A stretch of DNA of 64,000 nucleotides, from NCBI GenBank assembly GCA_020445745.1, contig JAGRGB010000046.1:1-64000 (forward strand), written 5' to 3'. Both the position numbers and the translations under genes were made by a program. Of the stretch, positions 34,117 through 43,446 are shown in pieces. Source of the DNA: Rhodocyclaceae bacterium (GTDB lineage: Bacteria > Pseudomonadota > Gammaproteobacteria > Burkholderiales > Rhodocyclaceae). Positions within the stretch are counted from its first letter, which is position 1. Each line of letters begins with the position of its first letter. The notes under the pieces were generated by a model. That model saw nothing but the letters and a program-made list of their open reading frames with translations, made no database searches and was not told where the DNA came from.

Positions 34117-36711
34117 ATGAGACCTGCCCAACCCCTTGTCGCCATCGCCCTCGCCCTGCTCGTCGGCACCGCGGTCGCCGAAAAGGTGTCGGACGTGCGT
34201 GCCACCAAGCACAACTTTTCGGCGACCGAAGTCGGCCGCACCACCGGGACGGCGCCATCCCGCAATGTCGTCGCCAGCACCGAGACCGAGGTCTGCGTGT
34301 TCTGCCACACGCCGCACGCTGCCAACACCGCGGCGCCCGCCCCGCTGTGGAACCGCGAACTCGGCTCCACCGCCTACACCCCGTACACGTCGTCCAGCCT
34401 CGATGCCGAGGTCATCCGTGGCCAGGCGCTCGAGCAGCCGGGCGGCAGCTCGAAGCTCTGCCTGTCGTGCCACGACGGCACGCTGGCAATCGGCAACGTC
34501 AATGTGCAGGCCGGCCGCACCGACGTGTCGATCTCGATGACCGGCACCGCCGCCGACGGTTCGATGCCGGCCGGCGCGGGAGCGAGCACCGGGTTCACCC
34601 GCGACCTCGGCGTCGACCTGACCAACGACCATCCGATCTCGGTGACCTTCGACAGCACGCTTGCCGCCCGCGACGGCGAGCTGCGACCGGTCAATACCCA
34701 GCAGCGCTGGCCGGCGGACGGCTCGATCATCGGCGTGCGCTCGGCCGGATTCAAGCCGGCGGTGCCCCTCGAACCGACCGGCAGTCTCAACGAAGGCCAG
34801 GTGCAGTGCGCCAGCTGCCACGACCCGCACCTGTACGACACCGAGGAGTCCACCAAGGGGCCGCAGAAGTTCCTGCGCCAGAACCGCTTCCAGGTCGTCC
34901 AGCCGACCAACACCCACAATCCCGATTCCGACATCATCTGCCTGTCCTGCCACGACAAGAACCAGGGCAACGCGAGCTGGGCCTTCTCGGTCCATGCCAA
35001 CGAGATCACCGCAGACGAGACCTACAAGAGCGCTTCGGCCAGCCTGCGGGAATTTCCGGACGCCCAGCCGGTGTGGCGCGCCGCCTGCCTGAACTGCCAC
35101 GACACCCATACCGTGCAAGGTTCCCGGCGCCTGCTGCGGGAAGGCACGGACAGCATCGCGACACCGAAGACCGGCGGCAACCCGGCGCTGGAGGAGACCT
35201 GCTACCAGTGCCACACGACGACGGCGTCGAGCGTCGTCAACACCGCCAACGGCACCGTGCCGAACATCCAGAGCGACTTCAACCTGACGCGCCACATGCC
35301 GATCCGCTCCATCGAACAGCCTGCCGGCGAGGAGCGCCACGACATCAACGCCAACTTCAGCGACGGCCTGAACGACTGCACCGGTCCGACCTCGGCGTGC
35401 GCCAAGGACTTGATGGAGCCGCGTGCGACGCTCGGCGTCGCCAACCTCGACAACCGTCACGCGGAATGCACCGACTGCCACAATCCGCACCGCATCATCC
35501 GCAGCGCCGGCGGCCTGCCGGGCACCCTGTCGCAGCTCAACACCTCGTCGGACAGCCGCGCCACCCACGACCATTCGGCGCCGCACAGCAACGCGATTTC
35601 CGGTGCGCTGCGCGGCCAGTGGGGGGTCGAGCCGGTCTACGGCAGCGGTTCTTTCTTCTCGCTGCCGGTCAGCTACATCGTCAAGCGCGGCGACCCCGGC
35701 ACCAACACCAGCACCGCCGCCGCCCAGCCCTACCTGACCCGCGAATACCAGATCTGCCTGAAGTGCCATTCGGATTTCGGCTACACCGACGACAACGTGC
35801 TGCCGAGCGGCAACACCCGGCCCCAGCTCGACAGCGCGCCCAGCCTGACCGGCATCAACCCGGACGGCCGCACCAACTTCACCCGCTACACCAATCAGGC
35901 CCGCGAGCTGCAGCCGACCAACGCGAGCGGCGCGACCGGCGCCGACGCCGCCTATTCGACGAACAATTTCCGCGGTTGGCACCCGGTGATCGGCGCGACC
36001 GGGAGAACTCTCGGCGTCCGCGGGATCACCGGCTCGTCGCCATGGCTGAGCCCGTGGACCAACAACGTCGGCACCCAGACGATGTACTGCTCGGACTGCC
36101 ACGGCAGCAGCACCGGCAGTACCACGGTCGACCCAGGCTCCAATCCCTGGGGACCCCACGGCTCCCAGAACAAGTTCATCCTGAAGGGGGTGTGGGGCCC
36201 GGGCATGGGCGGCACCGATCGCGACGGCAACCCGACCTCGAACTTCCTGTGCTTCAAGTGCCACGACCGGCCGGTGTACGCCGGCCGCAGCGACACCGGC
36301 CGCCGCACCGGTTTCTACGACGGCGTGCGCGGCAAGAACAATCTGCACAACTACCATACCGACAAGATTCAGCGGATCTTCTGCACCTGGTGCCACGTCG
36401 CGGTGCCCCATGGCTGGAAGAACAAGATGCTGCTGGTGAACCTGAATGACATCGGACCCGAGGCCGGCCAGAGTGGCAGCAAGGAGGTGTCGACCAGTGG
36501 CGACAGCGACAACTACAGCAACGGGCCCTACTACGCCCGGGCGAAGCTGAAGATCGTCAACTTCTCGCCGAGCGGCGACTGGGACTGGGACAACTGCGGG
36601 TCGGCCGGCAAGGGCGACCCGGATCGCATCCCGAGCAGCAACGGCAACACCTCGAACAACACCCAGGTGGGCATCGACTGGATGAAGAGCACTTGCAACA
36701 ATCCGCCGTGA
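34117..36711 (+). CDS. Undecaheme (11-heme) cytochrome c
   Basis: 864 residues with a signal peptide (to TAVAEK). Eleven CxxCH motifs: CVFCH (60), CLSCH (115), CASCH (231), CLSCH (275), CLNCH, CYQCH, CTDCH, CLKCH, CSDCH, CFKCH and CTWCH. The first four (residues 28-280) repeat the module of the tetraheme proteins: KHNF, CVFCHTPH, CLSCHDG, LTNDHP, CASCHDPH. The rest is Gly/Asn/Thr-rich, as in exported cytochromes. No membrane anchor or lipobox. It is likely a periplasmic or cell-surface electron conduit, with the NHL propellers as partners. The stop overlaps the resB start. Confidence 0.93.
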   Translation: MRPAQPLVAIALALLVGTAVAEKVSDVRATKHNFSATEVGRTTGTAPSRNVVASTETEVCVFCHTPHAANTAAPAPLWNRELGSTAYTPYTSSSLDAEVIRGQALEQPGGSSKLCLSCHDGTLAIGNVNVQAGRTDVSISMTGTAADGSMPAGAGASTGFTRDLGVDLTNDHPISVTFDSTLAARDGELRPVNTQQRWPADGSIIGVRSAGFKPAVPLEPTGSLNEGQVQCASCHDPHLYDTEESTKGPQKFLRQNRFQVVQPTNTHNPDSDIICLSCHDKNQGNASWAFSVHANEITADETYKSASASLREFPDAQPVWRAACLNCHDTHTVQGSRRLLREGTDSIATPKTGGNPALEETCYQCHTTTASSVVNTANGTVPNIQSDFNLTRHMPIRSIEQPAGEERHDINANFSDGLNDCTGPTSACAKDLMEPRATLGVANLDNRHAECTDCHNPHRIIRSAGGLPGTLSQLNTSSDSRATHDHSAPHSNAISGALRGQWGVEPVYGSGSFFSLPVSYIVKRGDPGTNTSTAAAQPYLTREYQICLKCHSDFGYTDDNVLPSGNTRPQLDSAPSLTGINPDGRTNFTRYTNQARELQPTNASGATGADAAYSTNNFRGWHPVIGATGRTLGVRGITGSSPWLSPWTNNVGTQTMYCSDCHGSSTGSTTVDPGSNPWGPHGSQNKFILKGVWGPGMGGTDRDGNPTSNFLCFKCHDRPVYAGRSDTGRRTGFYDGVRGKNNLHNYHTDKIQRIFCTWCHVAVPHGWKNKMLLVNLNDIGPEAGQSGSKEVSTSGDSDNYSNGPYYARAKLKIVNFSPSGDWDWDNCGSAGKGDPDRIPSSNGNTSNNTQVGIDWMKSTCNNPP

Positions 36712-37733
36712 TCGATCCGGGCGAGAAGGACGCGCTGACCACGGGCGGCCCCGCGCTGCCCGTTTTGCTTCGCGGCGTCGCGGCGCTGGGCTCGCTGAAG
36801 CTCACGCTGACGCTGCTCGTCGTGCTGGTTCCGGCGATCGTGCTCGCCTACAACTCGGAGCAATGGCGCAGCTGGCCCCTGGCGCTGCCGCTGGCCGGGC
36901 TCGCGGTGAATCTGCTGGCCGCGCTGCTGAGCAATCCCGCCTTTCGCCGGCAGACCGCGCTGATCGTCTTTCATCTCGCCCTGGTGGCGCTGCTGCTGCT
37001 GATCGCGGCCGGCCGCATGAGCTACCTCAAGGGCACGCTCGAGGTCACCGAGGGCGCCTGGTACGAGGGCGGGGCGCTGACCTCGACCGACGCCGCGCGC
37101 TGGCACGCCGGCGACCTCGACCAGGTCCGCTTCACCAATCTCGGCTTCACCATCGACTACGCCGCCGGCGTGCGCCGCGGCCCGACCCGCAACCATGTGC
37201 GCTGGATCGACGAGCATGGCCGCGCGCGCGAGGCCGTGATCGGCGACCAGGATCCGCTGGTGATCGAGGGCTACCGCTTCTACACCAGCTTCAACAAGGG
37301 TTTCGCGCCGACCTTCGCGTTTACGCCGGCCACGGGCGAGACGATCGTCGGCGCCGTTCATCTGCCGTCCTATCCGATCCACCAGTACGAGCAGACCCGG
37401 GAATGGGCACTGCCGGGCACCCACCGCAAGCTGTGGATCCTGCTCGATTTCGACGAGACCATCCTCGACCCGGCGCAGCCTTCGGCGTTCCGCGTGCCGG
37501 CGGAGTACCAGGTGATCGTGCGCGACGACGACCGGCGCTGGGCACTCCACGCCGGCGAGGCCATCGACCTGCCCGAGGGCCGGCTCGAGCTGGCCGGCCT
37601 TCGCACCTGGATGGGATACAACGTGTTCTACGACTGGACCCTGCCGTGGCTTGCGGCGACCGCGGCGCTGGCGGTACTCGGCCTGGGATGGCACTTCAGC
37701 GCGAAATTCCGCCGCAGGGCCTGGGACGCCTGA
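36708..37733 (+). CDS. resB: ResB-like cytochrome c biogenesis protein (System II)
   Basis: 341 residues. GTG start overlapping the previous stop (GTGA). ResB pattern: transmembrane helices near residues 15-45, 60-75 and 85-105, a large periplasmic domain, GYRFYTSFNKGFAPTFAF, AEYQVIVRDDDRR, and a last helix near the C-terminus (LPWLAATAALAVLGLGWHF). ResB and CcsA together form the System II heme lyase. Its location directly after the 11-heme gene suggests a dedicated maturation factor for this island. System I (ccm) is also present in the window. Confidence 0.85.
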   Translation: MIDPGEKDALTTGGPALPVLLRGVAALGSLKLTLTLLVVLVPAIVLAYNSEQWRSWPLALPLAGLAVNLLAALLSNPAFRRQTALIVFHLALVALLLLIAAGRMSYLKGTLEVTEGAWYEGGALTSTDAARWHAGDLDQVRFTNLGFTIDYAAGVRRGPTRNHVRWIDEHGRAREAVIGDQDPLVIEGYRFYTSFNKGFAPTFAFTPATGETIVGAVHLPSYPIHQYEQTREWALPGTHRKLWILLDFDETILDPAQPSAFRVPAEYQVIVRDDDRRWALHAGEAIDLPEGRLELAGLRTWMGYNVFYDWTLPWLAATAALAVLGLGWHFSAKFRRRAWDA

Positions 37734-37737
37734 GCGA

Positions 37738-38550
37738 ATGGAACGGGAACTGCAGATTCTCTGGGCGGCCATCGTCGCCTACGTGCTCGGCGGCGTGCTG
37801 GCGATCTTCGGCGTGGCCCTCGGTCGCCGACGGGGCCACGTGGTGCTGGGCCTGCTGCTCGCCGGCCTGCTGCTGCATGCGCTATCCCTCGGACTCCGCT
37901 GGCAACGCCTCGACCATGGACCGTTCATCACGCTGTTCGAGATCCTGTCGTCGAACGTCTGGAGCCTGATGCTGGTGTACCTGATCGCCTACTGGCGGAT
38001 CCCCAAGATCCGGCCCAGCGCGGCGATCGTCATGCCGGTGATGTTCGTGCTGATGGGCTGGCTGATGCTCGCCCATCCTGGCGAGGGCCATTTCCCGCCG
38101 ACCTACCGCACCCCCTGGCTGTTCATCCACATCGGCATGGCCAAGGTCTTCCTCGGCGCCACGCTGGTGGCCCTGGGCATCGCCGGCATCGTGCTGCTGC
38201 GCCGCTACCGCCTCGCCGTCCAGCGCTTCGCGTCGCTGCCCGAGGACCGCCGGCTGGACGAACTCGCCTACCGCTTCATGGCCCTGGCGCTGGTGTTCGA
38301 CACCCTGATGCTGATCACCGGCGCGATCTGGGCGCAGGACGCGTGGGGGCGCTACTGGGCCTGGGACCCGCTCGAGACCTGGTCCTTCGTGACCTGGCTG
38401 CTGCTCGCCTTCGCGATCCACCTGCGCCTCACCTACCGCCCGCAGCCGGTACGGGGCGCGTGGATGATCGTGGCGGTCTTCGTGCTGGCGTTCCTGACCT
38501 TCTTCGGTGTGCCGTTCGTCTCCGAATCTCCCCACAAGGGGGCGATATGA
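37738..38550 (+). CDS. ccsA: CcsA/ResC-like cytochrome c assembly protein (System II)
   Basis: 270 residues with about eight transmembrane helices. WWD-type tryptophan-rich motif (WAQDAWGRYWAWDPLETWSFVTWL) and conserved histidines in HGPFITLFE, WLFIHIGMAK and AIHLRLTY. It is the heme-presenting partner of ResB. Starts 4 bases after the resB stop; its stop overlaps the next gene (ATGA). Confidence 0.9.
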   Translation: MERELQILWAAIVAYVLGGVLAIFGVALGRRRGHVVLGLLLAGLLLHALSLGLRWQRLDHGPFITLFEILSSNVWSLMLVYLIAYWRIPKIRPSAAIVMPVMFVLMGWLMLAHPGEGHFPPTYRTPWLFIHIGMAKVFLGATLVALGIAGIVLLRRYRLAVQRFASLPEDRRLDELAYRFMALALVFDTLMLITGAIWAQDAWGRYWAWDPLETWSFVTWLLLAFAIHLRLTYRPQPVRGAWMIVAVFVLAFLTFFGVPFVSESPHKGAI

Positions 38551-39884
38551 GGCCCTTCCCTCCCATCGACGATGCCGGCCGGCGCCGGCACGCTCAGAAC
38601 TGGATGGCGCTGGCCGCCGGGGCAGTCGCCGCTGCAGGGCTGTTCGCGGTCCTGATTGCGCTGGCGCGGGTTCCGGCGATCGGACGGCTGTTCCCCGGGG
38701 CGGAGTTCTACCGCGTCGCACTGACGCTGCACGTGACCCTGTCCCAGGGCGTCTGGTTCATGGCCTTTGCCGCATGCCTGTGGTCGCTCGCGACGACCCG
38801 GGGACCGACGCCGATCGACCGCCTGTGCCTGGCGGCGGCGGCTGTCGGGGCGACCGGCATCGCTTTGTCGGTCGGGGTCGGGGAACCGGTAGCGCTGATG
38901 AGCAACTACCTGCCGGTGCTCGATTCACGACTTTTCATCGGCGCCTACCTGCTGTTCGGGCTGGCGCTCGCGGTACGTGCCGCTCGCAGCACCCTGCCCT
39001 TGCCGCTGCGCCCGCCTGCCAGCCTTGCCGACGCCCGCTTGCTGGGCCTGCGGCTCGCCGCGATGGGATTCTGCGCATGCCTGCTGATGGCGCTCGCTGC
39101 CCGTCATGGCGTCGCCGACAGCGTCGACGGGCTCGCCTACTATGAGTCCGTGTTCTGGGGAGCCGGCCATCTGTGGCAGTTCGTGCTCGTGCTGCTGATG
39201 ATGGTGTGCTGGCTGGAGCTGGCGCCGCCCGATCCGCGGCGGCTCGCGCCGGCAATGCCGGCCGGCCTGCTGGTGCTGGCCGCGGCGCCGATCATCGCCG
39301 GCATCGCACTGGCGATGTACCGCAGCCCCCTCGACACCGATTACGTCACCGGCTTCACGCAGTTGATGCAATGGGCCTCGTGGCCGGCGCCGGTGATCCT
39401 GTTCGTGCTCCTGCTGCGCGCCAGTCCGCGCGCGATGCCCGGTTTCGGCCTGTCGGCCGTGCTGTTCGTGCAGGGCCTCGTGATCGGTGCGCTGATCGAC
39501 GGCCAGACCACCCTGGTCACCGCCCACTACCACGGCACGATCGGTGCGGTGACGCTGGCATTCATGGCGACCGCGCTGCAGTTGCTGCCGAGACTCGGCG
39601 CGACCGCCGTCGGCGCAGGCGCGGCGCGCAGCCAGCTGGCCTGCTACGGCTGGGGCATCATGCTGATGATGCTCGGCCTCGCCGGCGCCGGGCTGATGGG
39701 CGCGCCGCGCAAGACGCCCGGGGACCTGGGCCTCACCTGGAGCGTCGAGACCGTGTCGCGGATCATGCTCGGCATCGGCGGCCTGCTCGCCACGATCGGC
39801 ATTCTGATGTTCGCCTACCTGATTCTGGTCCGGCTGTGGCCGGTCGCGCTCGGACGAGGAATCGAGAATGAAGCAGCCCGCTGA
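38547..39884 (+). CDS. Heme-copper-oxidase subunit I-like membrane protein, mostly lacking Cu_B ligands
   Basis: 445 residues with about 12 transmembrane helices. Positions that recall heme-copper oxidase subunit I: His62 (TLHVTLSQG, low-spin heme side), His208 (FWGAGHLWQF, helix VI) and the His-x-His pair 327/329 (TAHYHGTIGA, helix X). The expected His-His pair of helix VII is absent (TQLMQWASWPAPV near 271-282), so only one of three Cu_B ligands remains. It may bind one or two hemes without acting as an oxidase. Co-transcribed with resB-ccsA by overlap. Confidence 0.7.
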   Translation: MRPFPPIDDAGRRRHAQNWMALAAGAVAAAGLFAVLIALARVPAIGRLFPGAEFYRVALTLHVTLSQGVWFMAFAACLWSLATTRGPTPIDRLCLAAAAVGATGIALSVGVGEPVALMSNYLPVLDSRLFIGAYLLFGLALAVRAARSTLPLPLRPPASLADARLLGLRLAAMGFCACLLMALAARHGVADSVDGLAYYESVFWGAGHLWQFVLVLLMMVCWLELAPPDPRRLAPAMPAGLLVLAAAPIIAGIALAMYRSPLDTDYVTGFTQLMQWASWPAPVILFVLLLRASPRAMPGFGLSAVLFVQGLVIGALIDGQTTLVTAHYHGTIGAVTLAFMATALQLLPRLGATAVGAGAARSQLACYGWGIMLMMLGLAGAGLMGAPRKTPGDLGLTWSVETVSRIMLGIGGLLATIGILMFAYLILVRLWPVALGRGIENEAAR

Positions 39885-40506
39885 CAAGCGTCGCGACCGA
39901 CGCCCGCTGGCGCTGCTGCTGACCGTGGCCGGAGTCACCCTCGGCGGTCTGCTGGTAGCCCGTTACGACGACATCGCGGCCGGCGTGCAGTCCCTGCGCC
40001 AGCGTGGCCACGCCGAGATGCAGCGCCGCGGCGAACTCGAACAGCGCTTCCGCCAGGGCGTCGTGATGCTTCATGCGCGCCGCTACGACGAGGCCGCCAA
40101 GGCCTTCCACCGGGTGCTGCAGCTCGCCCCGCGGCTGCCGGAAGCACACGTGAACATGGGCTTTTCGCTGGTCGGCCTGGCGCAATGGCCGGCCGCCCAC
40201 GATTTCTTCGCGACCGCCATCGAACTCAATCCGGAACAGGCCAATGCCTACTACGGCCTGGCGGTGGCCCTCGAGGGGCTGGAAGACCTCCCCGGAGCGA
40301 TCGGAGCGATGCGCACCTATGTCCATCGCAGCGGCCCCGAGGATCCATTCCGTCGCAAGGCCGAGGCTGCCATCTGGGAGTGGCGCGCGCGCCTCGAGCA
40401 GGCAAGGCCGCAGATCGAGGTGCCGGCGAACGCTTCGCCGGCCCGGCCGCCAACCGGCGCACCGGGCAGCTCGAGCGGCAGCACGGACGGAAAGGACCCC
40501 GGCTGA
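39868..40506 (+). CDS. TPR protein, membrane-anchored
   Basis: 212 residues. Basic N-terminus, one transmembrane helix (about residues 13-31), then three TPR-like helix pairs (FRQGVVMLHARRYDEAAKAFHRVLQLAP; PEAHVNMGFSLVGLAQWPAAHDFFATAIELNP; ANAYYGLAVALEGLEDLPGAIGAM) and a Pro/Ser-rich tail. It overlaps the previous gene by 17 bases. Similar helix-rich proteins act as assembly factors for cytochromes (compare CcmI); that role is inference. Confidence 0.8.
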   Translation: MKQPADKRRDRRPLALLLTVAGVTLGGLLVARYDDIAAGVQSLRQRGHAEMQRRGELEQRFRQGVVMLHARRYDEAAKAFHRVLQLAPRLPEAHVNMGFSLVGLAQWPAAHDFFATAIELNPEQANAYYGLAVALEGLEDLPGAIGAMRTYVHRSGPEDPFRRKAEAAIWEWRARLEQARPQIEVPANASPARPPTGAPGSSSGSTDGKDPG

Positions 40507-40517
40507 GCCATCGCCCG

Positions 40518-40533
40518 TTCCCGAAATCGGGAA
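40518..40533. promoter_or_regulatory. Dyad TTCCCGA-AA-TCGGGAA, candidate enhancer site
   Basis: A 7-bp perfect dyad with a 2-base centre, about 105 bases before the start predicted from the sigma-54 promoter at 40605. That is the usual distance for the binding site of an NtrC-type activator. The half-site TCGGGAA also occurs at 23839-23845 upstream of the tetraheme promoter. Confidence 0.5.
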
Positions 40534-40604
40534 GCGCTGGCGCCGCCCTCGGCGGAGCAAATCCGTGCGCAATCCGCGGCACGATCCCGGCTCGGCGGCA
40601 ATCT

Positions 40605-40620
40605 GGGCACACCGCTTGCT
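40605..40620 (+). promoter_or_regulatory. Sigma-54 promoter before the second ccm block
   Basis: GGGCACA-CCGC-TTGCT: GG/GC spacing, CAC and TTGCT all match the consensus, and it is very like the site at 23943. Predicted start near 40631, leader of about 170 bases to the small ccmD gene at 40800. Confidence 0.7.
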
Positions 40621-40799
40621 TATTACAAACTAGCTAAACCGGTCTCGGGCCAGGATCCGATGAAACCAATCCAGTCACCCCACGCCTGCACAATGACGCC
40701 CCGGTGCCAACGAGCCGCGGACGTCCGCCGCCGACGGCCACCCGGTGCCGGTGAGCGCGATATGCCACGGCCGACGGCGAGCCGTCCTGTGGAGGAATC

Positions 40800-40994
40800 A
40801 TGAGCTGGGGCAACTGGCACGAATTCTGGAGCATGGGTGGCCACGGACTCTACGTGTGGGGTTCCTATGCGGTGACACTGGCCGTGATCGTGACCGAGAT
40901 CGGCGTGCTGCTGGTGAAACGCAAGTCGATCCTGGAGCATCTCGGTCGTCTCAGCCGCTTGTCCCGCCGCAAGAACACGCCACGTCCCCAGTGA
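40800..40994 (+). CDS. ccmD: Second CcmD
   Basis: 64 residues with the CcmD N-terminus (MSWGNWHEFWSMGGHGLYVWGSYAV) and one transmembrane helix, then a basic tail. It is clearly homologous to the CcmD at 11952-12152 but with a different tail. GGAGGA lies directly upstream. It precedes ccmFGHI by about 430 bases, in the place of an accessory heme-handling subunit separated from ccmABC. Possibly a specialised partner for the island's maturation complex, or a relic of a former complete ccm operon. Confidence 0.9.
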   Translation: MSWGNWHEFWSMGGHGLYVWGSYAVTLAVIVTEIGVLLVKRKSILEHLGRLSRLSRRKNTPRPQ

Positions 40995-41422
40995 GCACGC
41001 CACCCGCCCGCCGCTGCCCGCATCGGGTGCCGCAGGGGTTTCGCGGAGCCTTGCTCCGCGCCTGCGACACGGATCGGCCGTGCCAGCCCGATTCCTCGAA
41101 GAATTCGTCTTCCACTGCGCTGCGGTGCGTCCCCGGCAAGGGTTCGCGGGTCGCGGTCGTGATCGGCCCCGGCGGCGCCACCCAGGGCAGTCCGGAACGC
41201 CGATCGGCGGCGCGGGAACCCTGTCCGACAAGCCCCGGTCCCAGGACTGCGGCGGTCAGTGACGGTGTTGCCGGGACGACGGGCCTCGGGGCGCGTATCT
41301 TCCATCCGGGTTAGACTAAGAGGTTAAGTGTACGCAACCGTGCGTGACCGGATCTCCGGCAGCGGCGATTGCTCGACTACCACGCGGCGGGCCGAACCCG
41401 CAACGCATTCGGAGGCCATGCC
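40995..41422. other. 428 bases between ccmD and ccmF without a gene
   Basis: GC-rich; an 8-bp perfect hairpin CGCGGAGC-CTT-GCTCCGCG at 41042-41060 lies 48 bases after the ccmD stop and may attenuate transcription (no T run follows). A slightly AT-richer stretch at 41313-41335 could hold a promoter for ccmF, but no clear -35/-10 pair was found. Confidence 0.5.
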
Positions 41423-43441
41423 ATGGTTCCAGAGCTTGGACAATTCGCGCTGATCATCGCCCTGATCATCTCGCTGGTGCTCGGTACCGTACCGATTGTC
41501 GGTGCCGCCCGCGGCAACGCCATCCTGATGTCGGTGGCGCGCCCGGCGGGACAAGGCTTCTTCGTGTTCGTCGCGATGGCCTACGGCTGTCTGGTGTGGT
41601 CGTTCCTCGGCGACGATTTCTCGGTGCTCAATGTCGCCACGAACTCCAACAGCGCGCTGCCAATGGCCTACAAGTTCGCGGCCAGTTGGGGCAGCCACGA
41701 AGGATCGTTGCTGCTGTGGACCCTGATGCTGTCGGGCTGGACGCTGACGGTCACGGTGTTCAGCCGCCACCTGCCCGAGGACATGGTGTCCCGCGTGCTC
41801 GGCGTGATGGGTCTGGTCGGCGCCGGCTTCATCCTGTTCATGCTGCTCACCTCGAACCCGTTCGATCGCGTGCTCCCGGCCGCCGCCGACGGGCGCGACC
41901 TCAATCCGCTGCTGCAGGATCCGGGCATGGTGATTCACCCACCGATGCTGTACATGGGTTACGTCGGCTTCTCGGTGGCCTTCGCGTTCTCGATCGCGGC
42001 CCTGCTCGGTGGCCGCATGGACGCCGCCTGGGCGCGCTGGTCGCGACCGTGGACCACCGTCGCCTGGATCTTTCTGACCGTCGGCATCACGCTCGGAAGC
42101 TGGTGGGCCTACTACGAACTGGGCTGGGGCGGCTGGTGGTTCTGGGACCCGGTCGAGAACGCCTCCTTCATGCCGTGGCTGGTCGGCACCGCGCTGATCC
42201 ATTCGCTGGCGGTCACCGAAAAGCGGGGCAGCTTCAAGAGCTGGACGGTACTGCTCGCGATCGCCGCGTTTTCGCTGTCACTGCTGGGCACCTTCCTGGT
42301 GCGCTCCGGCGTCCTGACCTCGGTGCATGCGTTCGCCACCGATCCGCGCCGCGGTGTCTTCATCCTCGCGCTGCTGGTGCTGGTGATCGGCAGTTCCCTC
42401 GCCCTGTTCGCCTGGCGTGCCCCGAAGGTCGGCCTCGGCGGCAGCTTCGCGCTGTTTTCCCGCGAATCCCTGCTGCTGACCAACAACGTGCTGCTCACCG
42501 TGGCGGCGGGCTCGGTTCTGCTGGGCACGCTCTACCCGTTGTTCCTCGATGCCCTCGGCCTGGGCAAGATCTCGGTCGGCCCTCCCTATTTCGATTCGGT
42601 GTTCGTGCCGCTGATGGTGCCGATCCTGCTGCTGATGGCGGTCGCTCCGGTAACGCGCTGGAAGCAGCAGGACATGGCGTCGATCGCACGCAGGCTGCGC
42701 ATCGCGATGCTTGCCGCGGTCGTGCTCGGCTGTGCCGTGCCGTGGGCGATCGACAAGTTCACGCCGATGATGGTGATGGCGATGTCCCTCGCCTTCTGGA
42801 TCATGCTGGCCACGGCCACCGGCGTGATCGAGCGTCTGGCGGCTGCCCGCGGCAAGGCGGACAGCCGCATTCCGCTGTCCTTCTGGGGCATGCATCTGGC
42901 GCATGTCGGGGTGTCGGTGTTCGTCATCGGTGTCGCGATGGTCAACGGATCGCAGTCCACCGCGGACCTCAAGATGGCGCCCGGCGACACCACCACGGTC
43001 GCCGGCTACACCTACCGCTTCGATGGCATCGGGGAAATCGAGGGGCCCAACTACATCGCGGCGCGCGGCACCCTGACCGTGACCCGCGACGGCAAACCGG
43101 TAACCGTGCTCCACCCCGAGAAGCGCATCTACCAGGTGCAGCGCATGCCGATGACCGAGGCGGCGATCGACACGTCGATCACCCGCGACCTCTATGTCTC
43201 GCTGGGCGAGGCGATCGAAGGCGAGACCTGGCTAGTGCGGATCTTCCACAAGCCCTTCGTCGTCTGGATCTGGGGCGGCAGCGCCCTGATGGCACTGGGC
43301 GGGCTGCTTGCCGCGACCGACCGTCGCTACCGCAAGCTGGCCGCACGCGATGCCCAGCGCGCCCCGGCGAGTGCCGGCCCAGGTCCGGTAGCAACCGCAA
43401 CGGCACGGACGGCAGTGGCCGGCGCCAGTGACGGAGCCTGA
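41423..43441 (+). CDS. ccmF: Cytochrome c heme lyase subunit CcmF
   Basis: 672 residues with about 15 transmembrane helices. Core of the System I lyase: WWD motif GWGGWWFWDPVENASFMPWL (about residues 234-253), His172 in VIHPPMLYMGY and His261 after it, and a periplasmic domain near the C-terminus (TTTVAGYTYRFDGI). The ATG at 41423 has GGAGG 7 bases upstream. In E. coli ccmF follows ccmE directly; here it lies about 28 kb from ccmE. Confidence 0.96.
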   Translation: MVPELGQFALIIALIISLVLGTVPIVGAARGNAILMSVARPAGQGFFVFVAMAYGCLVWSFLGDDFSVLNVATNSNSALPMAYKFAASWGSHEGSLLLWTLMLSGWTLTVTVFSRHLPEDMVSRVLGVMGLVGAGFILFMLLTSNPFDRVLPAAADGRDLNPLLQDPGMVIHPPMLYMGYVGFSVAFAFSIAALLGGRMDAAWARWSRPWTTVAWIFLTVGITLGSWWAYYELGWGGWWFWDPVENASFMPWLVGTALIHSLAVTEKRGSFKSWTVLLAIAAFSLSLLGTFLVRSGVLTSVHAFATDPRRGVFILALLVLVIGSSLALFAWRAPKVGLGGSFALFSRESLLLTNNVLLTVAAGSVLLGTLYPLFLDALGLGKISVGPPYFDSVFVPLMVPILLLMAVAPVTRWKQQDMASIARRLRIAMLAAVVLGCAVPWAIDKFTPMMVMAMSLAFWIMLATATGVIERLAAARGKADSRIPLSFWGMHLAHVGVSVFVIGVAMVNGSQSTADLKMAPGDTTTVAGYTYRFDGIGEIEGPNYIAARGTLTVTRDGKPVTVLHPEKRIYQVQRMPMTEAAIDTSITRDLYVSLGEAIEGETWLVRIFHKPFVVWIWGGSALMALGGLLAATDRRYRKLAARDAQRAPASAGPGPVATATARTAVAGASDGA

Positions 43442-43446
43442 CAGAA

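Noticed and set aside
40745-41314. Plus-strand frame spanning the second CcmD and the following gap
   Set aside because: Overlaps CcmD in another frame; CcmD has a strong Shine-Dalgarno and a family match, while this frame has shadow-like composition.
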